Positions 17,581 through 26,342 of a stretch of 64,000 bases of DNA are shown in pieces. Each line of letters opens with the position of its first letter. The stretch's first letter is position 1. The position numbers and the translations under genes were made by a program. Source of the DNA: an uncultured Eubacteriales bacterium. GTDB lineage: Bacteria; Bacillota; Clostridia; Peptostreptococcales; Anaerovoracaceae. The stretch is taken from assembly GCA_902786855.1 (NCBI GenBank), contig CADAEH010000008.1:1-64000 (forward strand). The letters are read 5' to 3'. The notes under the pieces are model-generated. The model saw nothing but the letters and a program-made list of their open reading frames with translations, did no database searches and was not told the origin of the DNA.

Positions 17581-18285
17581 TTACTCACCCAGATATGCCT
17601 GCTGCACTCTCGGATCGCTCAGCAGTGCCTTTCCCGGTCCGGCCATCGTGATAACGCCTGTTTCCATTACATAAGCGTAATCTGAGATCTCAAGAGCCGC
17701 CTTGGCGTTCTGCTCGATGAGGAGGATATTTACTCCGTCCTCTCTGATCTTCTGGATAACAGCAAAAATGTCTTTGATGACGAGCGGAGCGAGTCCGAGC
17801 GAAGGTTCGTCAAGCATGAGCAGTTTTGGTTTTGACATCAGTGCCCTTGCTACTGCGAGCATCTGCTGCTCACCTCCGGAAAGAGTCGCACCGAGCTGCC
17901 ATGTTCTTCCAGCGATCCTCGGGAATAATTCATAGACCCAGTCCCTGTCTTTTGCTATCTCTGCCTTATCCTTTCTGAGATAAGCTCCGGCAGCAATGTT
18001 CTCATCAACAGTCAGATCAGGGAAAATCCGTCTTCCTTCAGGACAGAGTATTATTCCCTCGCCTACTATATCTTTGGTTTTGAGTGATGTAATATCTGTA
18101 TTGTCCCAGTAAACATGTCCGTCACTTTTAGGGACAAGACCCATTACGGACTTGAGTGTTGTGGACTTACCTGCACCGTTGGCTCCGATAAGCGAGATGA
18201 TCTTGCCATCCGGAACATCGATATCGATCCCTCTGAGAGCGTGGATGCCGCCGTAATGTACGTTCAGATTTCTGATTGCCAGCAT
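17581..18285 (-). CDS. livF: Branched-chain amino acid ABC transporter ATP-binding protein LivF
   Basis: One of the two ATPases of the high-affinity leucine/isoleucine/valine importer. The 234-residue chain has Walker A GANGAGKST, signature LSGGEQQ, Walker B KLLMLDEPSLGLAP and the H-loop LIEQN. The length and SLGLAP motif are typical of LivF. Its ATG overlaps the livG stop codon by one base (TAATG), with GGAGGTGACGAATA as ribosome binding site, so the two are translationally coupled. It is the last gene of livJ-livH-livM-livG-livF. Confidence 0.95.
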   Translation of the reverse strand: MLAIRNLNVHYGGIHALRGIDIDVPDGKIISLIGANGAGKSTTLKSVMGLVPKSDGHVYWDNTDITSLKTKDIVGEGIILCPEGRRIFPDLTVDENIAAGAYLRKDKAEIAKDRDWVYELFPRIAGRTWQLGATLSGGEQQMLAVARALMSKPKLLMLDEPSLGLAPLVIKDIFAVIQKIREDGVNILLIEQNAKAALEISDYAYVMETGVITMAGPGKALLSDPRVQQAYLGE

Positions 18286-19136
18286 TATTCGTCACCTCCC
18301 AGATAAGCCTCTATAACGGCAGGATTTGCCTGGATCTCTGCCGGTGTTCCGTCAGCGATCTGACCGCCGTAGTTGAGTACGTAAATGTGTTCGCATATTC
18401 CCATGATGACCTGCATATGATGCTCGATCATAAGAATCGACAGATCAAATTCGTCTCTTATGCGTCCGATAAACTTCATCAGGTCATCAGACTCCTGAGG
18501 ATTCATTCCTGCGGCAGGCTCGTCGAGAAGCAGGATCGAAGGATGAGTTGCAAGAGCTCTTGCTATCTCAAGGTGTCTCTGTTTACCGTAAGGAAGCGAT
18601 GTGGACATGTCATTCCTGTTCTCATACAGGTCGACTTTCTTAAGAAGCTCGAGTGCTTCCTCTCTCATGGCCTTTTCTTCCTGTCTCGCTTTTTTGCTGC
18701 GGAAAGTCGCACCGAAAATGCTTTCTGTCTGGTTCATGTGCATAGCTACCATGACATTCTCAAGCACAGTCATACCTTTGAACAGTCTGATATTCTGGAA
18801 TGTACGGGCTACGCCGAGTTTTGTGACCTTGTCAGGGAGCATAGTGAGAACTTTTGTATATTTACCGTTATTGCGTCCCTTGTAGGCTTCCTTCATCTTG
18901 CCTTGCGGGTGGTTTTCTACGACGATCTTTCCATTGATCTCGATCGATCCGTTGGTCGGCTCGTAAACACCTGTGATGCAGTTGAACGCTGTAGTTTTCC
19001 CCGCTCCGTTAGGTCCGATAAGTCCTACGATCTCGTTCTTATGTACCTCAAGGTTGAGGTTGTCGACCGCAACGACACCCCCGAACTGCATAGTGATATC
19101 GGAGAGCCTGAGTACTACTTCTCTGTTGTCCATCAT
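18285..19136 (-). CDS. livG: Branched-chain amino acid ABC transporter ATP-binding protein LivG
   Basis: The second ATPase of the importer. The 283-residue chain shows Walker A GPNGAGKTT, the LivG-type Q-loop region VARTFQNIRLF, a signature region LPYGKQRHLEIARAL and Walker B ILLLDEPAAGMNP. The signature reads PYGKQ instead of SGGQ, which is normal for LivG. An insertion around residues 75-90 (NHPQGKMKEAYKGRNNGKYT) is longer than in E. coli. Its start overlaps the livM stop (ATGA) behind AAGGAGG. Confidence 0.95.
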   Translation of the reverse strand: MMDNREVVLRLSDITMQFGGVVAVDNLNLEVHKNEIVGLIGPNGAGKTTAFNCITGVYEPTNGSIEINGKIVVENHPQGKMKEAYKGRNNGKYTKVLTMLPDKVTKLGVARTFQNIRLFKGMTVLENVMVAMHMNQTESIFGATFRSKKARQEEKAMREEALELLKKVDLYENRNDMSTSLPYGKQRHLEIARALATHPSILLLDEPAAGMNPQESDDLMKFIGRIRDEFDLSILMIEHHMQVIMGICEHIYVLNYGGQIADGTPAEIQANPAVIEAYLGGDE

Positions 19137-20440
19137 TTGCCCTCCTTATCAAAAACTACTACATGATCGGTCATAGGAAGCGGAGTGAAGAGGGCAGCTC
19201 CCGAAGCTTTTTTCATCTCACTGTCCTGCTTTGCTTCCTTAGCTCTTGCTTTTGCAGCGGCCTTGACAGCTCTTGCTTCCTTTTTTGCAGCAGCTGCTGC
19301 TTTACGCTTCTGTGGCCAGCCTTTGATGGCTGCAGGCAGTTTTTTCCACCAGCCTATAAATCCATCCCAGCTGAATTCCTTTGTGCCCATGATGCCCTGT
19401 GCGTAGAACAGTACGATAAGCATGATCAGAACAGCAAATACTACCTTTCTGAATCCCGGTCTCATGAGGCTTGACTGGATACCGAGCCATTTTCCTGCAT
19501 CCAGACCTCTGAGCCACCACTCAGATGCTGCCGTAAAGAGGAAAGCTCCGATAACAGAACCTGTAATGGATCCTATACCGCCGATTACCACGATGAGAAG
19601 TATCTCGTATGTCATTACTGTATTGAAAGGTGTAGCGTTGATCGTTGTCTGGAACATCGCAAGCAGTGCTCCGCTGATACCCGCAAAGAACGATGATATT
19701 ACGAATGACAGTTCTTTGTGCTTGAAGAGGTTGATGCCCATCGCCTCCGCTGCGATCTCATCATCACGGATAGCTTTGAATGCGCGCCCGTATGTAGAAT
19801 TGATGAGCAGCAGTATGATCGCTATCGAGATGCCTGCAACTATGACCGGAAAGATAGCATTGTTGTAGGTAGTGTATTTGCGCAGTACATTGGAACCATT
19901 TGTCACAGGTCCAAGGGTGTTCCACTGGAAGAAAGCCCTTATGATCTCGGCAAATCCAAGCGTTGCGATAGCGAGGTAGTCAGATTTCAGTCTCAGCACC
20001 GGTATTCCGATAAGGAATGCAATAAGCGCAACAAACAGACCTGCGAACAGCATCGGTATGAACATTCCCAGATAGTGGCCGAAGATCCCCATCTTGCCCT
20101 CGAGTATCTCTACTATCGACCACTTGATGAGTCCGCCGTCGAAATACTGATATACTGCATCGTGAGATTTTCCCGGTATCGTGAATATTGCGTATGAATA
20201 TGCACCGATAAGCATGAATCCCGCCTGGCCGAGTGAGAACAGTCCGGTAAATCCATTGAGCAGGTTCATAGAAGCTGCGACCAGCGCGAAGATCGACCCC
20301 TTTTCGATGACCGTGATGAGCATCTTCCAGGTCGAGCCTGCCGAGATATACTTATCTCCTAAAAATACAAGTATGACAAACAGCGCTATCGCTATTACAG
20401 ACAGGGCTGCCCTGGTCTTCTTGTTCAGTCTTGTTTCCAT
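19133..20440 (-). CDS. livM: Branched-chain amino acid ABC transporter permease LivM
   Basis: Membrane subunit of the importer. The 435-residue chain has eight to ten hydrophobic segments and the LivM motifs LLNGFTGLFSLGQAGFM and SDYLAIATLGFAEIIR, with the ATPase contact region AIRDDEIAAEAMGIN. The C-terminus carries an unusual hydrophilic tail of roughly 65 residues rich in Lys and Ala (KKEARAVKAAAKARAKEAK), predicted coiled or helical, which most LivM proteins lack. The ATG follows AGGAGGGCGCC. Confidence 0.95.
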   Translation of the reverse strand: METRLNKKTRAALSVIAIALFVILVFLGDKYISAGSTWKMLITVIEKGSIFALVAASMNLLNGFTGLFSLGQAGFMLIGAYSYAIFTIPGKSHDAVYQYFDGGLIKWSIVEILEGKMGIFGHYLGMFIPMLFAGLFVALIAFLIGIPVLRLKSDYLAIATLGFAEIIRAFFQWNTLGPVTNGSNVLRKYTTYNNAIFPVIVAGISIAIILLLINSTYGRAFKAIRDDEIAAEAMGINLFKHKELSFVISSFFAGISGALLAMFQTTINATPFNTVMTYEILLIVVIGGIGSITGSVIGAFLFTAASEWWLRGLDAGKWLGIQSSLMRPGFRKVVFAVLIMLIVLFYAQGIMGTKEFSWDGFIGWWKKLPAAIKGWPQKRKAAAAAKKEARAVKAAAKARAKEAKQDSEMKKASGAALFTPLPMTDHVVVFDKEGK

Positions 20441-20449
20441 GGCGCCCTC

Positions 20450-21334
20450 CTATACCTTATCTATGTTCTTCTCACCGAAGAGTCCGGTAGGCTTGACCAT
20501 CAGGATTATGATGAGCAGCACAAAGGTGAACGCATCAGAGAATGTGGTCCATCCGGCTCCTTTGATGAGGTTTTCGCAGATGCCGATAACGAATGCTCCG
20601 ACAACAGCTCCGGGTACGGAACCAATTCCGCCGAATACAGCCGCAACGAATGCCTTGAGTCCAGGCATGGCGCCTGACATAGGATTGATGCCTGTGTAAT
20701 TGGAGAAATACAGTATGGATCCGATAGCCGCGAGAGCGCAGCCTATAACGAATGTTACTGTGATGACTCTGTTTATGTCGATTCCCATGAGGGATGATGT
20801 TTCAAAATCACGCGAAACCGCACGCATCGCCATTCCGATCTTGGTATGCTTTATGAGCATTACCAGCATTACCACCAGAACGATGGTCAGTATCGGTGTG
20901 ATGAGTGTAACCATCTTAGTAGTGGCCGAACCGATCGTTACGGTCTTCTGCAGCCAGTTGATGGCCGGATATGTCTTGGTCAGACCGCCTGTAATGTACA
21001 GAGCAAAATTCTGCAGCAGATATGATACTCCGATCGCGGAGATCATTATCGACATTCTAGGCGCTGATCTCAGTGGCCGGTATGCCACCTTTTCAATTGT
21101 TGTTCCCAGTACTATCGCAAACAGTATTACCAGGATAACAGACAGCCACAGAGGAAGTACGGTGATCATGTACACCATAATAAGACCTGACCACATGAAC
21201 ACGTCTCCGTGTGCAAAGTTGATCAGTCTCAGTATACCGTACACCATTGTATAACCTATGGCTATCAGTGCATATTGTCCGCCGACTGCTATACCCGCAA
21301 GTATATACGGCAGCCAGGTATGTAAAAATCCCAT
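20450..21334 (-). CDS. livH: Branched-chain amino acid ABC transporter permease LivH
   Basis: Membrane subunit paired with LivM. The 294-residue chain has about eight membrane segments, and shows IAVGGQYALIAIGYTMVYGILRLINFAHGD near its start and RAVSRDFETSSLMGIDINRVI, the cytoplasmic loop contacting the ATPase. GLKAFVAAVFGGIGSVPGA is the family's hallmark toward the C-terminus. It is separated from the binding-protein gene by a strong hairpin at 21359-21383. Confidence 0.95.
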   Translation of the reverse strand: MGFLHTWLPYILAGIAVGGQYALIAIGYTMVYGILRLINFAHGDVFMWSGLIMVYMITVLPLWLSVILVILFAIVLGTTIEKVAYRPLRSAPRMSIMISAIGVSYLLQNFALYITGGLTKTYPAINWLQKTVTIGSATTKMVTLITPILTIVLVVMLVMLIKHTKIGMAMRAVSRDFETSSLMGIDINRVITVTFVIGCALAAIGSILYFSNYTGINPMSGAMPGLKAFVAAVFGGIGSVPGAVVGAFVIGICENLIKGAGWTTFSDAFTFVLLIIILMVKPTGLFGEKNIDKV

Positions 21335-21358
21335 ATTTTCTTCTTCCCTATAATAATC

Positions 21359-21383
21359 GCGGGAAGCCGCGAGGGCTTCCCGC
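21359..21383 (-). terminator. Hairpin between livJ and livH, likely attenuator or mRNA stabiliser
   Basis: On the minus strand GCGGGAAGCC-CTCGC-GGCTTCCCGC forms a perfect 10-bp stem followed by GATTATTATAG, a poor T tract. Such hairpins after binding-protein genes commonly give the binding protein a higher level than the membrane subunits. Confidence 0.65.
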
Positions 21384-21421
21384 TTTCTGGATTTGACTTA
21401 TGAGTCCCGATGTAAAAAGTA

Positions 21422-22600
21422 TTACTGAGCGCTCTGCTTTGTGAGGAACTCCCACTCGCCTGTCTCGGTATTGCACTTCTTGACGAATGCTTCTGTCTTG
21501 TTTGCATCTCCTGTCTCATTGAATGAAACATCTCCGCAAACGAGGCCGCTTACCTGCAGGCTTGGCAGTGCAGCGAGGATCTCTGCCGGATCAGTTGATC
21601 CTGCAGCCTTCATAGCTTCAAGAGCAACGAAGTATGCGTCATAACCCATTGCTGTTACAGCAGCGAGGTCTGTGTTGCCGCCGTTGTTGGTCATAGCACT
21701 TGAATCCTCTTCGAACCATGCCTTGATGCCTTCGTCGAAGTCAGGGTTTCCGCCTTCCTGGTAGAAGGTGGTTACTACGATATCAACATTTTTGCCCTTT
21801 GCAGCGCCTGTGATAACGTTGGAATCCCATGTATCTCCTGCAAGGAGAGGCATTCCGAGTGCCTGAGCCTCAGCCTGGTCGATGATGAGAGCAGCTGCCT
21901 CTGTCGATACAGGGCTGAAGAATACATCACAGCCGGCTTTCTTAGCATTAGCTACATAGGATGTGAAGTCAGAGTTCTTATCAGGGAACTGTTCTTCAAC
22001 AACCTCTCCGCCGAGGGCCTTGAAAGCTTCAACGAAGTAGTTGACGAGACCTACTGAGTAGTCATCGCCGAGCTTGGACAGGCAGTATGCTTTTCTCATG
22101 CCGTTCTCATATGCATAGTTAGCAAGAACTGTACCCTGGAACGGGTCGAGGAAGCAGATCCTGAAATACTGCTCACAGTCAGCTGTTACCTGAGGGTTGG
22201 TGCAGGTAACGCCGATAGCAGGAACGTTTGCGTCTGCGAATACATCAGCAGCAGCGATGGATACGCCGGAACCGTATGATCCGAGAACTATTGAAACATT
22301 CTGTGATACCAGGTTCTGTGCTGCAGTTACAGCTTTCGAGTTGTCGGACTCGTTGTCTACTATAACGAGCTCAACATTATACTCTGTTCCGCCGATATCG
22401 ACTGTTGGCTGCATCTTATTAGCATACTGGATACCGAGTGTCTCCTGCTTTCCGCCTGCGCCGTTGTCTCCGGATGCCGGTTCAAATACACCGATCTTGA
22501 TGGTGTCTCCGCCGCCGCTGCCGGAATCTCCGCCGCCGCATCCTACGCAAAAAGTAAGGACCAGCAGAAGTGTCATTGTCAGAGCCAGAAACTTCTTCAT
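21422..22600 (-). CDS. livJ: Branched-chain amino acid ABC transporter substrate-binding lipoprotein
   Basis: The 392-residue chain is the extracytoplasmic receptor of the importer. The ATG at 22600 is chosen over an upstream frame extension because of GGAGGAATTAAT in front of it and the signal sequence that follows (MKKFLALTMTLLLVLTF). The lipobox CVGC makes Cys at about residue 21 the probable lipid anchor, followed by a Gly/Ser linker. The mature part has the type I periplasmic-binding fold of Peripla_BP_6: KIGVFEPASGDNGAGGKQ, VLGSYGSGVSIAAADVF and YDAYFVALEAMKAAG. Ligand specificity within aliphatic amino acids is inferred from operon context. Confidence 0.93.
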   Translation of the reverse strand: MKKFLALTMTLLLVLTFCVGCGGGDSGSGGGDTIKIGVFEPASGDNGAGGKQETLGIQYANKMQPTVDIGGTEYNVELVIVDNESDNSKAVTAAQNLVSQNVSIVLGSYGSGVSIAAADVFADANVPAIGVTCTNPQVTADCEQYFRICFLDPFQGTVLANYAYENGMRKAYCLSKLGDDYSVGLVNYFVEAFKALGGEVVEEQFPDKNSDFTSYVANAKKAGCDVFFSPVSTEAAALIIDQAEAQALGMPLLAGDTWDSNVITGAAKGKNVDIVVTTFYQEGGNPDFDEGIKAWFEEDSSAMTNNGGNTDLAAVTAMGYDAYFVALEAMKAAGSTDPAEILAALPSLQVSGLVCGDVSFNETGDANKTEAFVKKCNTETGEWEFLTKQSAQ

Positions 22601-22713
22601 ATTAATTCCTCCATTAAATAACACATAAATCTTCGAAAATGACTTATATCCAAAATTGTACACGATACGCGGACAAAAAGCCAAGATTACATGCTATATT
22701 TTGCGGTTTTTTG

Positions 22714-22741
22714 CATAAAAAATGGCGGAGTGTCCGCCATT
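22714..22741 (-). terminator. Intrinsic terminator of the cytidylate-kinase-like gene
   Basis: On the minus strand AATGGCGG-ACACT-CCGCCATT is followed by TTTTATG. It separates this gene from the liv operon downstream. Confidence 0.88.
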
Positions 22742-22768
22742 CAAAGACATATTAAGTATTTGTCCTTA

Positions 22769-23431
22769 TTATTCGGACATGTCTTCAACATCAGACAGCA
22801 GGTCTTTACCCTTGCCGCCCTTTATATATGCTTCGATGATATCAACTGCACCTTCGACTCCGGCGCGGCTGGTATTGATCAGCAAATCATACACATCGCG
22901 ACCGCCCCACTTATTGTCAGTATAGAATTCATAATATCTGCGGCGCTGTTTATCTATCTGCTTGACCTTTTTCTCCATGCTGTACTCATCGAGATTCTCA
23001 TCCGGGAATCTGGTGCGTGATATCGCAAGGTTTCTCTTTACCCGATCCTCTATAGGAGCAAAAATGAATATGCTCACATGTCTCTCATTGCTGAGTATGT
23101 AATCAGCAGCACGTCCCATTATTACACAGCTCTCCTGCGCGGCTATCTCCCTGATGATGCGAAACTCCTCTTCCTGTATCCTGGCAAAAGGCGAGGTCTG
23201 GAACATGTCAACTCCTGTAAAAAGAGAGGATACGGAATAGTCAGGGGCCTTCTCATCATTCGCTTTGATATATTCCTCGTGATAGCCGGTGTTTGCTGCA
23301 GCTCTTGATATGAGCTCCTCATCGTAAAGCTTGATGCCGAGTCTCTCAGCAAGTCTGCGCCCGACCTCATGTCCGCCGCTTCCGAATTCACGGTCTATCG
23401 TTACTATAATCTTATCGTTGCTGTCTGCCAT
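22769..23431 (-). CDS. Cytidylate kinase-like family protein
   Basis: The 220-residue protein belongs to the Cytidylate_kin_2 family (P-loop). The start region ITIDREFGSGGHEVGRRLAERLG replaces a classical Walker A by GSGGHEVG, which is typical of this family, and VIMGRAADYIL and the R-rich lid region KKVKQIDKQRRRYYEFYTDNKWG follow. The family is widespread in gut Firmicutes and Bacteroidetes, often near transport genes; the phosphate acceptor is not established. The ATG at 23431 is preferred over an upstream one because of GGAGGGACAGAT. It ends with acidic residues and a strong terminator. Confidence 0.85.
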   Translation of the reverse strand: MADSNDKIIVTIDREFGSGGHEVGRRLAERLGIKLYDEELISRAAANTGYHEEYIKANDEKAPDYSVSSLFTGVDMFQTSPFARIQEEEFRIIREIAAQESCVIMGRAADYILSNERHVSIFIFAPIEDRVKRNLAISRTRFPDENLDEYSMEKKVKQIDKQRRRYYEFYTDNKWGGRDVYDLLINTSRAGVEGAVDIIEAYIKGGKGKDLLSDVEDMSE

Positions 23432-23475
23432 ATCTGTCCCTCCGAGCTGCAAGACTGTTGCTTGTGTCATTTTTT

Positions 23476-24705
23476 TTATTTTACCATTTCTTCGAGCGCT
23501 CTGGCAAAGTCCTTCATATCTTTTTCACTGGTGAACAGCGCTCTTGCATTATCATCCCTTCCGCCGCCGCGTCCATTGTAAGTCTGGGCGTTTTCTTTTA
23601 CAAGCTTTCCGCATTTCTGATCACCGGATGATATCAGGATACAGGTCTTTGCCTCAGGCTGCATCATTATCAGGAGTTTTCCGCATGTCTCAGCAGCTGC
23701 TGCAAATCCCAGCTTGAGAAGTTCGTCAACGCTGAACAAATCACTTGAATACGTATATACCGGGGCATCAGATGCATTTATGTCTGCAAGTATAGAAGCT
23801 TTTTCTTTTTCCGCAGCATATGATGCCAGCACAGAAAGTCTGCCTTTAAGATTGCTGATATTTTCAGCTTCGACATCAAGTCTTGAAATGATATCTGCAG
23901 TTTTGCAGGAATACCTTCTTGAGATCTCTGTGAGCATTCTTGAATCTGAGTTCAGGCGTTCGAGTGCCTTTTGTCCACAGTCGAAGAAGATCCTGTTCAT
24001 GCCCTTATTAGGCTCGCATTTATAGATAGAAACAAGTCCGACCTGTCCGCTCGATGACGGATGAGTTCCACAACACGCTATGCAGTCATAAGGGTCCGGA
24101 AGATCTCCGACCATGACAACAGATACACGTCCGTCGTGAGGCACCTCTTTGCGTACCGGCATTACACGTGACGATTCATAATCGTCGAACCACGTGATCG
24201 TCACCGGCAGATCAGCCCAGATCGCTTCATTGACATGCTGCCCGGCAAGATCGAGTTCTTCTTCTGTCAGCATCCTGCCGCCGAGATCGATGTCTATGGT
24301 AACGTAATCATCCCCCATGTGAAACCCTTTGTTCACACCTCCGAAAAGTGTATTGAAAGTCCCGCTGAGCATATGCTCTCCAAGATGGCGCTGCATATTT
24401 GAGAATCTCTGATCCCAGTCTATGGCAAGTGTCACCTCATCACCCAAAGAAAAGGTTCCCGCCGGCGCATCTGTGTAATGCCAGACAGGTCCTTCCAGTC
24501 CCTCATCATGCGCAGCGGTCACCTCGTAAAGTCTGCCGGCAACCGATACAGTTCCTCTGTCTGAAGGCTGCCCTCCGCCTTCCGGATAGAACACTGACAT
24601 ACTGCATTCAATGATATCTTTGCCGCTCTTTTCACGTATCCCGACTACTTCTGATACACATTCAGTTTCATAAGGATCTTCCCTGTAAATTCTCTTTGTT
24701 GTCAT
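23476..24705 (-). CDS. Alanyl-tRNA editing protein, AlaX-L type with DHHA1 domain
   Basis: Free-standing AlaX proteins hydrolyse Ser-tRNA-Ala or Gly-tRNA-Ala, protecting translation. The 409-residue chain has an editing core with GGGQPSDRG, the zinc-site HxxxH (His107 and His111, in RHLGEHMLSG) and Cys211/His215 in CCGTH, followed by a coiled region and a C-terminal DHHA1 domain ending in NGRGGGRDDNARA. That composition matches the long AlaX-L class. The start at 24705 follows GCAGGGATTTT; an upstream ATG at 24786 would add 27 residues without a ribosome binding site. It lies just downstream of a DnaA-box-rich noncoding region. Confidence 0.9.
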   Translation of the reverse strand: MTTKRIYREDPYETECVSEVVGIREKSGKDIIECSMSVFYPEGGGQPSDRGTVSVAGRLYEVTAAHDEGLEGPVWHYTDAPAGTFSLGDEVTLAIDWDQRFSNMQRHLGEHMLSGTFNTLFGGVNKGFHMGDDYVTIDIDLGGRMLTEEELDLAGQHVNEAIWADLPVTITWFDDYESSRVMPVRKEVPHDGRVSVVMVGDLPDPYDCIACCGTHPSSSGQVGLVSIYKCEPNKGMNRIFFDCGQKALERLNSDSRMLTEISRRYSCKTADIISRLDVEAENISNLKGRLSVLASYAAEKEKASILADINASDAPVYTYSSDLFSVDELLKLGFAAAAETCGKLLIMMQPEAKTCILISSGDQKCGKLVKENAQTYNGRGGGRDDNARALFTSEKDMKDFARALEEMVK

Positions 24706-24792
24706 AAAATCCCTGCTTTCTGCGTGTTTCACGGAGTTTTTGCAGCGTTTCACAAAATCGAACAAAACTGTCTGAACGCTCTGCAAAAAATA

Positions 24793-24923
24793 TGTGGATA
24801 AATCCTGTTGACATAAGTATAAAAAACGTCACACACTTGAAATTTCAACGTTTTGCGACTATGAGTTTTCCACACGTCAATGTGGAAAAAAATGTATACG
24901 ATTTTCAAAAACCATGTGGAAAA
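24793..24923. promoter_or_regulatory. Cluster of four DnaA-box-like 9-mers in a 342-bp noncoding region
   Basis: The gap between the genes at 23476-24705 and 25048-26340 is AT-rich and noncoding. It contains a perfect DnaA box (TTATCCACA, minus strand, 24793-24801) and three one-mismatch boxes TTTTCCACA: 24866-24874 on the plus strand, 24881-24889 and 24915-24923 on the minus strand. A palindrome TTGAAATTTCAA lies at about 24837-24848, and A/T tracts run from 24960 to 25030. No dnaA, dnaN or rpmH lies within the window, so this is not shown to be the main origin. A DnaA-titrating or regulatory cluster is the best reading. Confidence 0.5.
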
Positions 24924-25047
24924 TCCACGAAATACTGAAATTTGAGTGCTTTGAGTCGTGTTGAAAAAAAGACCTCAAAAAACGAACAAAACCGTTACTT
25001 AAAAAAATGCACTTGTATATTTTTTTATAACCATCCGGTAAATTGTT

Positions 25048-26340
25048 TCACTCTGTCGGAGCCGGCTCTATAAGATCTTCAAACAGTGCTGCATGAGAAT
25101 GACACAGCGTATGGAATATCGGAGTCTCAATAAGATACCTGCCTTTTAGTTTCAGATAAGGTCCATACATCGACATCACAGCGGCATTGTCGAGCATGTT
25201 TATTTTTGTCAGCTCATTGCTCATCAGCACCAGTTCACCGCCTATGGTCAGGAGTGCATAGCCGTAAACATCGTCCCCTATCTTGTATTCTTTCCTGTTT
25301 ACGTGTGAATTATCTTTATTATAAATAGTGTAAAGCCATCCGTTCGGTACCATTGTCGGATCCACACCGGCAAGCGGTGCTATGTATCTGCCGTCAAAAC
25401 CGTTTATTATCTCATCCGGACATTGCATGACTGTCAGATACTCCCGTCTTGCTACCTGAACAGCTGACTCAAAATCTGACAGCTTCAGTACTGTTCCGAT
25501 ATCAAGCTGAGTGACTTTAGCATCTCTTGTTCTGCTGTCTCCATCCAGATAGATCACAAAAGTTGAATGATAATAACCCGCGCGCCCGAGAGTCGTTATT
25601 GTACATCTGAAAGGATATGAAGTACCGTCCTCAGGCGGGTCGGTCTCTGCGTCACTCTTTGAAATACTGCTCTTTATAAGAGTCTGTATCCCCGGTTCCG
25701 CGAGTTCGCAGCCTTTGAGCTCTTCCCGGTCTATGGTTGAGAGCATGCAGGCGGCATCAAAGTCTCTGTCCACCACCCTCATGATGAAGTAATTGATCAC
25801 AGCATATGCTCCGAGCCTCTTCTCTGACACATAGCGCATCGCATCCTCCTGGCTGCACAGATCTGCAGTGATTCCCTGTCGTTCCAGGGCTTCCCTCATC
25901 ATGTCCAGACGCATTACAGCATACTCCCTGAATTCTTCATTAGTGCTGTCATCATACTCCCTGTCGATATTGTTTGCGGCAAGCGGTATTGCCATATCGA
26001 TGAGCCTGAGCATTGCAGAAGGAGGAATATTCACAACATCCCCTCCCATGACGCCTGTGAAGTGCTCCCAGTGGTAATTCATGTCCTCTTTATTTTGTTT
26101 ATAGGTGTCCGTTCCCGGGGTGCAGTCGAACTCAAGGTATTCATCGATACCGTATTCGGAATAATCCAGATGAATCACCTGATAATAGCGTGCTCTTGGT
26201 TTTTCCTTGCCCCGCCATGTCACCTTAAGGGCGACGACTCCCATCAGTCTCGTTTCTGTTGCCTGACAGGACATGAAATCATATTCAGCAAAATGATCGT
26301 ATCTTTCTGAAAGTCTGCCTTCAACAATACTAAATCCCAT
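25048..26340 (-). CDS. Conserved hypothetical protein, 430 aa, in the scpAB-rluB operon
   Basis: The ATG at 26340 sits in AAAAGGATATAGATATG, so its ribosome binding site is formed by the last codons of rluB and the two genes are 2 bp apart. The product is soluble: no signal peptide, no membrane segment. It starts MGFSIVEGRLSERYDHFAEY and is acidic throughout, with a central helical stretch (NEEFREYAVMRLDMMREALERQG) and beta-rich flanks. An N-terminal section (VVALKVTWRGKEKPRARYYQVIHLD) looks like a small beta domain. I do not recognise the family. Its position at the end of the segregation and pseudouridine synthase operon, directly next to the DnaA-box cluster, is the only hint to its role. 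Confidence 0.8.
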   Translation of the reverse strand: MGFSIVEGRLSERYDHFAEYDFMSCQATETRLMGVVALKVTWRGKEKPRARYYQVIHLDYSEYGIDEYLEFDCTPGTDTYKQNKEDMNYHWEHFTGVMGGDVVNIPPSAMLRLIDMAIPLAANNIDREYDDSTNEEFREYAVMRLDMMREALERQGITADLCSQEDAMRYVSEKRLGAYAVINYFIMRVVDRDFDAACMLSTIDREELKGCELAEPGIQTLIKSSISKSDAETDPPEDGTSYPFRCTITTLGRAGYYHSTFVIYLDGDSRTRDAKVTQLDIGTVLKLSDFESAVQVARREYLTVMQCPDEIINGFDGRYIAPLAGVDPTMVPNGWLYTIYNKDNSHVNRKEYKIGDDVYGYALLTIGGELVLMSNELTKINMLDNAAVMSMYGPYLKLKGRYLIETPIFHTLCHSHAALFEDLIEPAPTE

Positions 26341-26342
26341 AT

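Noticed and set aside
18276-19166. 296-codon frame on the plus strand opposite livG
   Set aside because: It mirrors the whole of livG, has no ribosome binding site and its composition (His, Cys, Tyr, Ser rich) is that of an antisense shadow.
24706-25047. Main chromosomal origin of replication
   Set aside because: DnaA boxes are present but no dnaA, dnaN, recF or rpmH lies near and no strand switch of genes occurs here; only a DnaA-box cluster is claimed.
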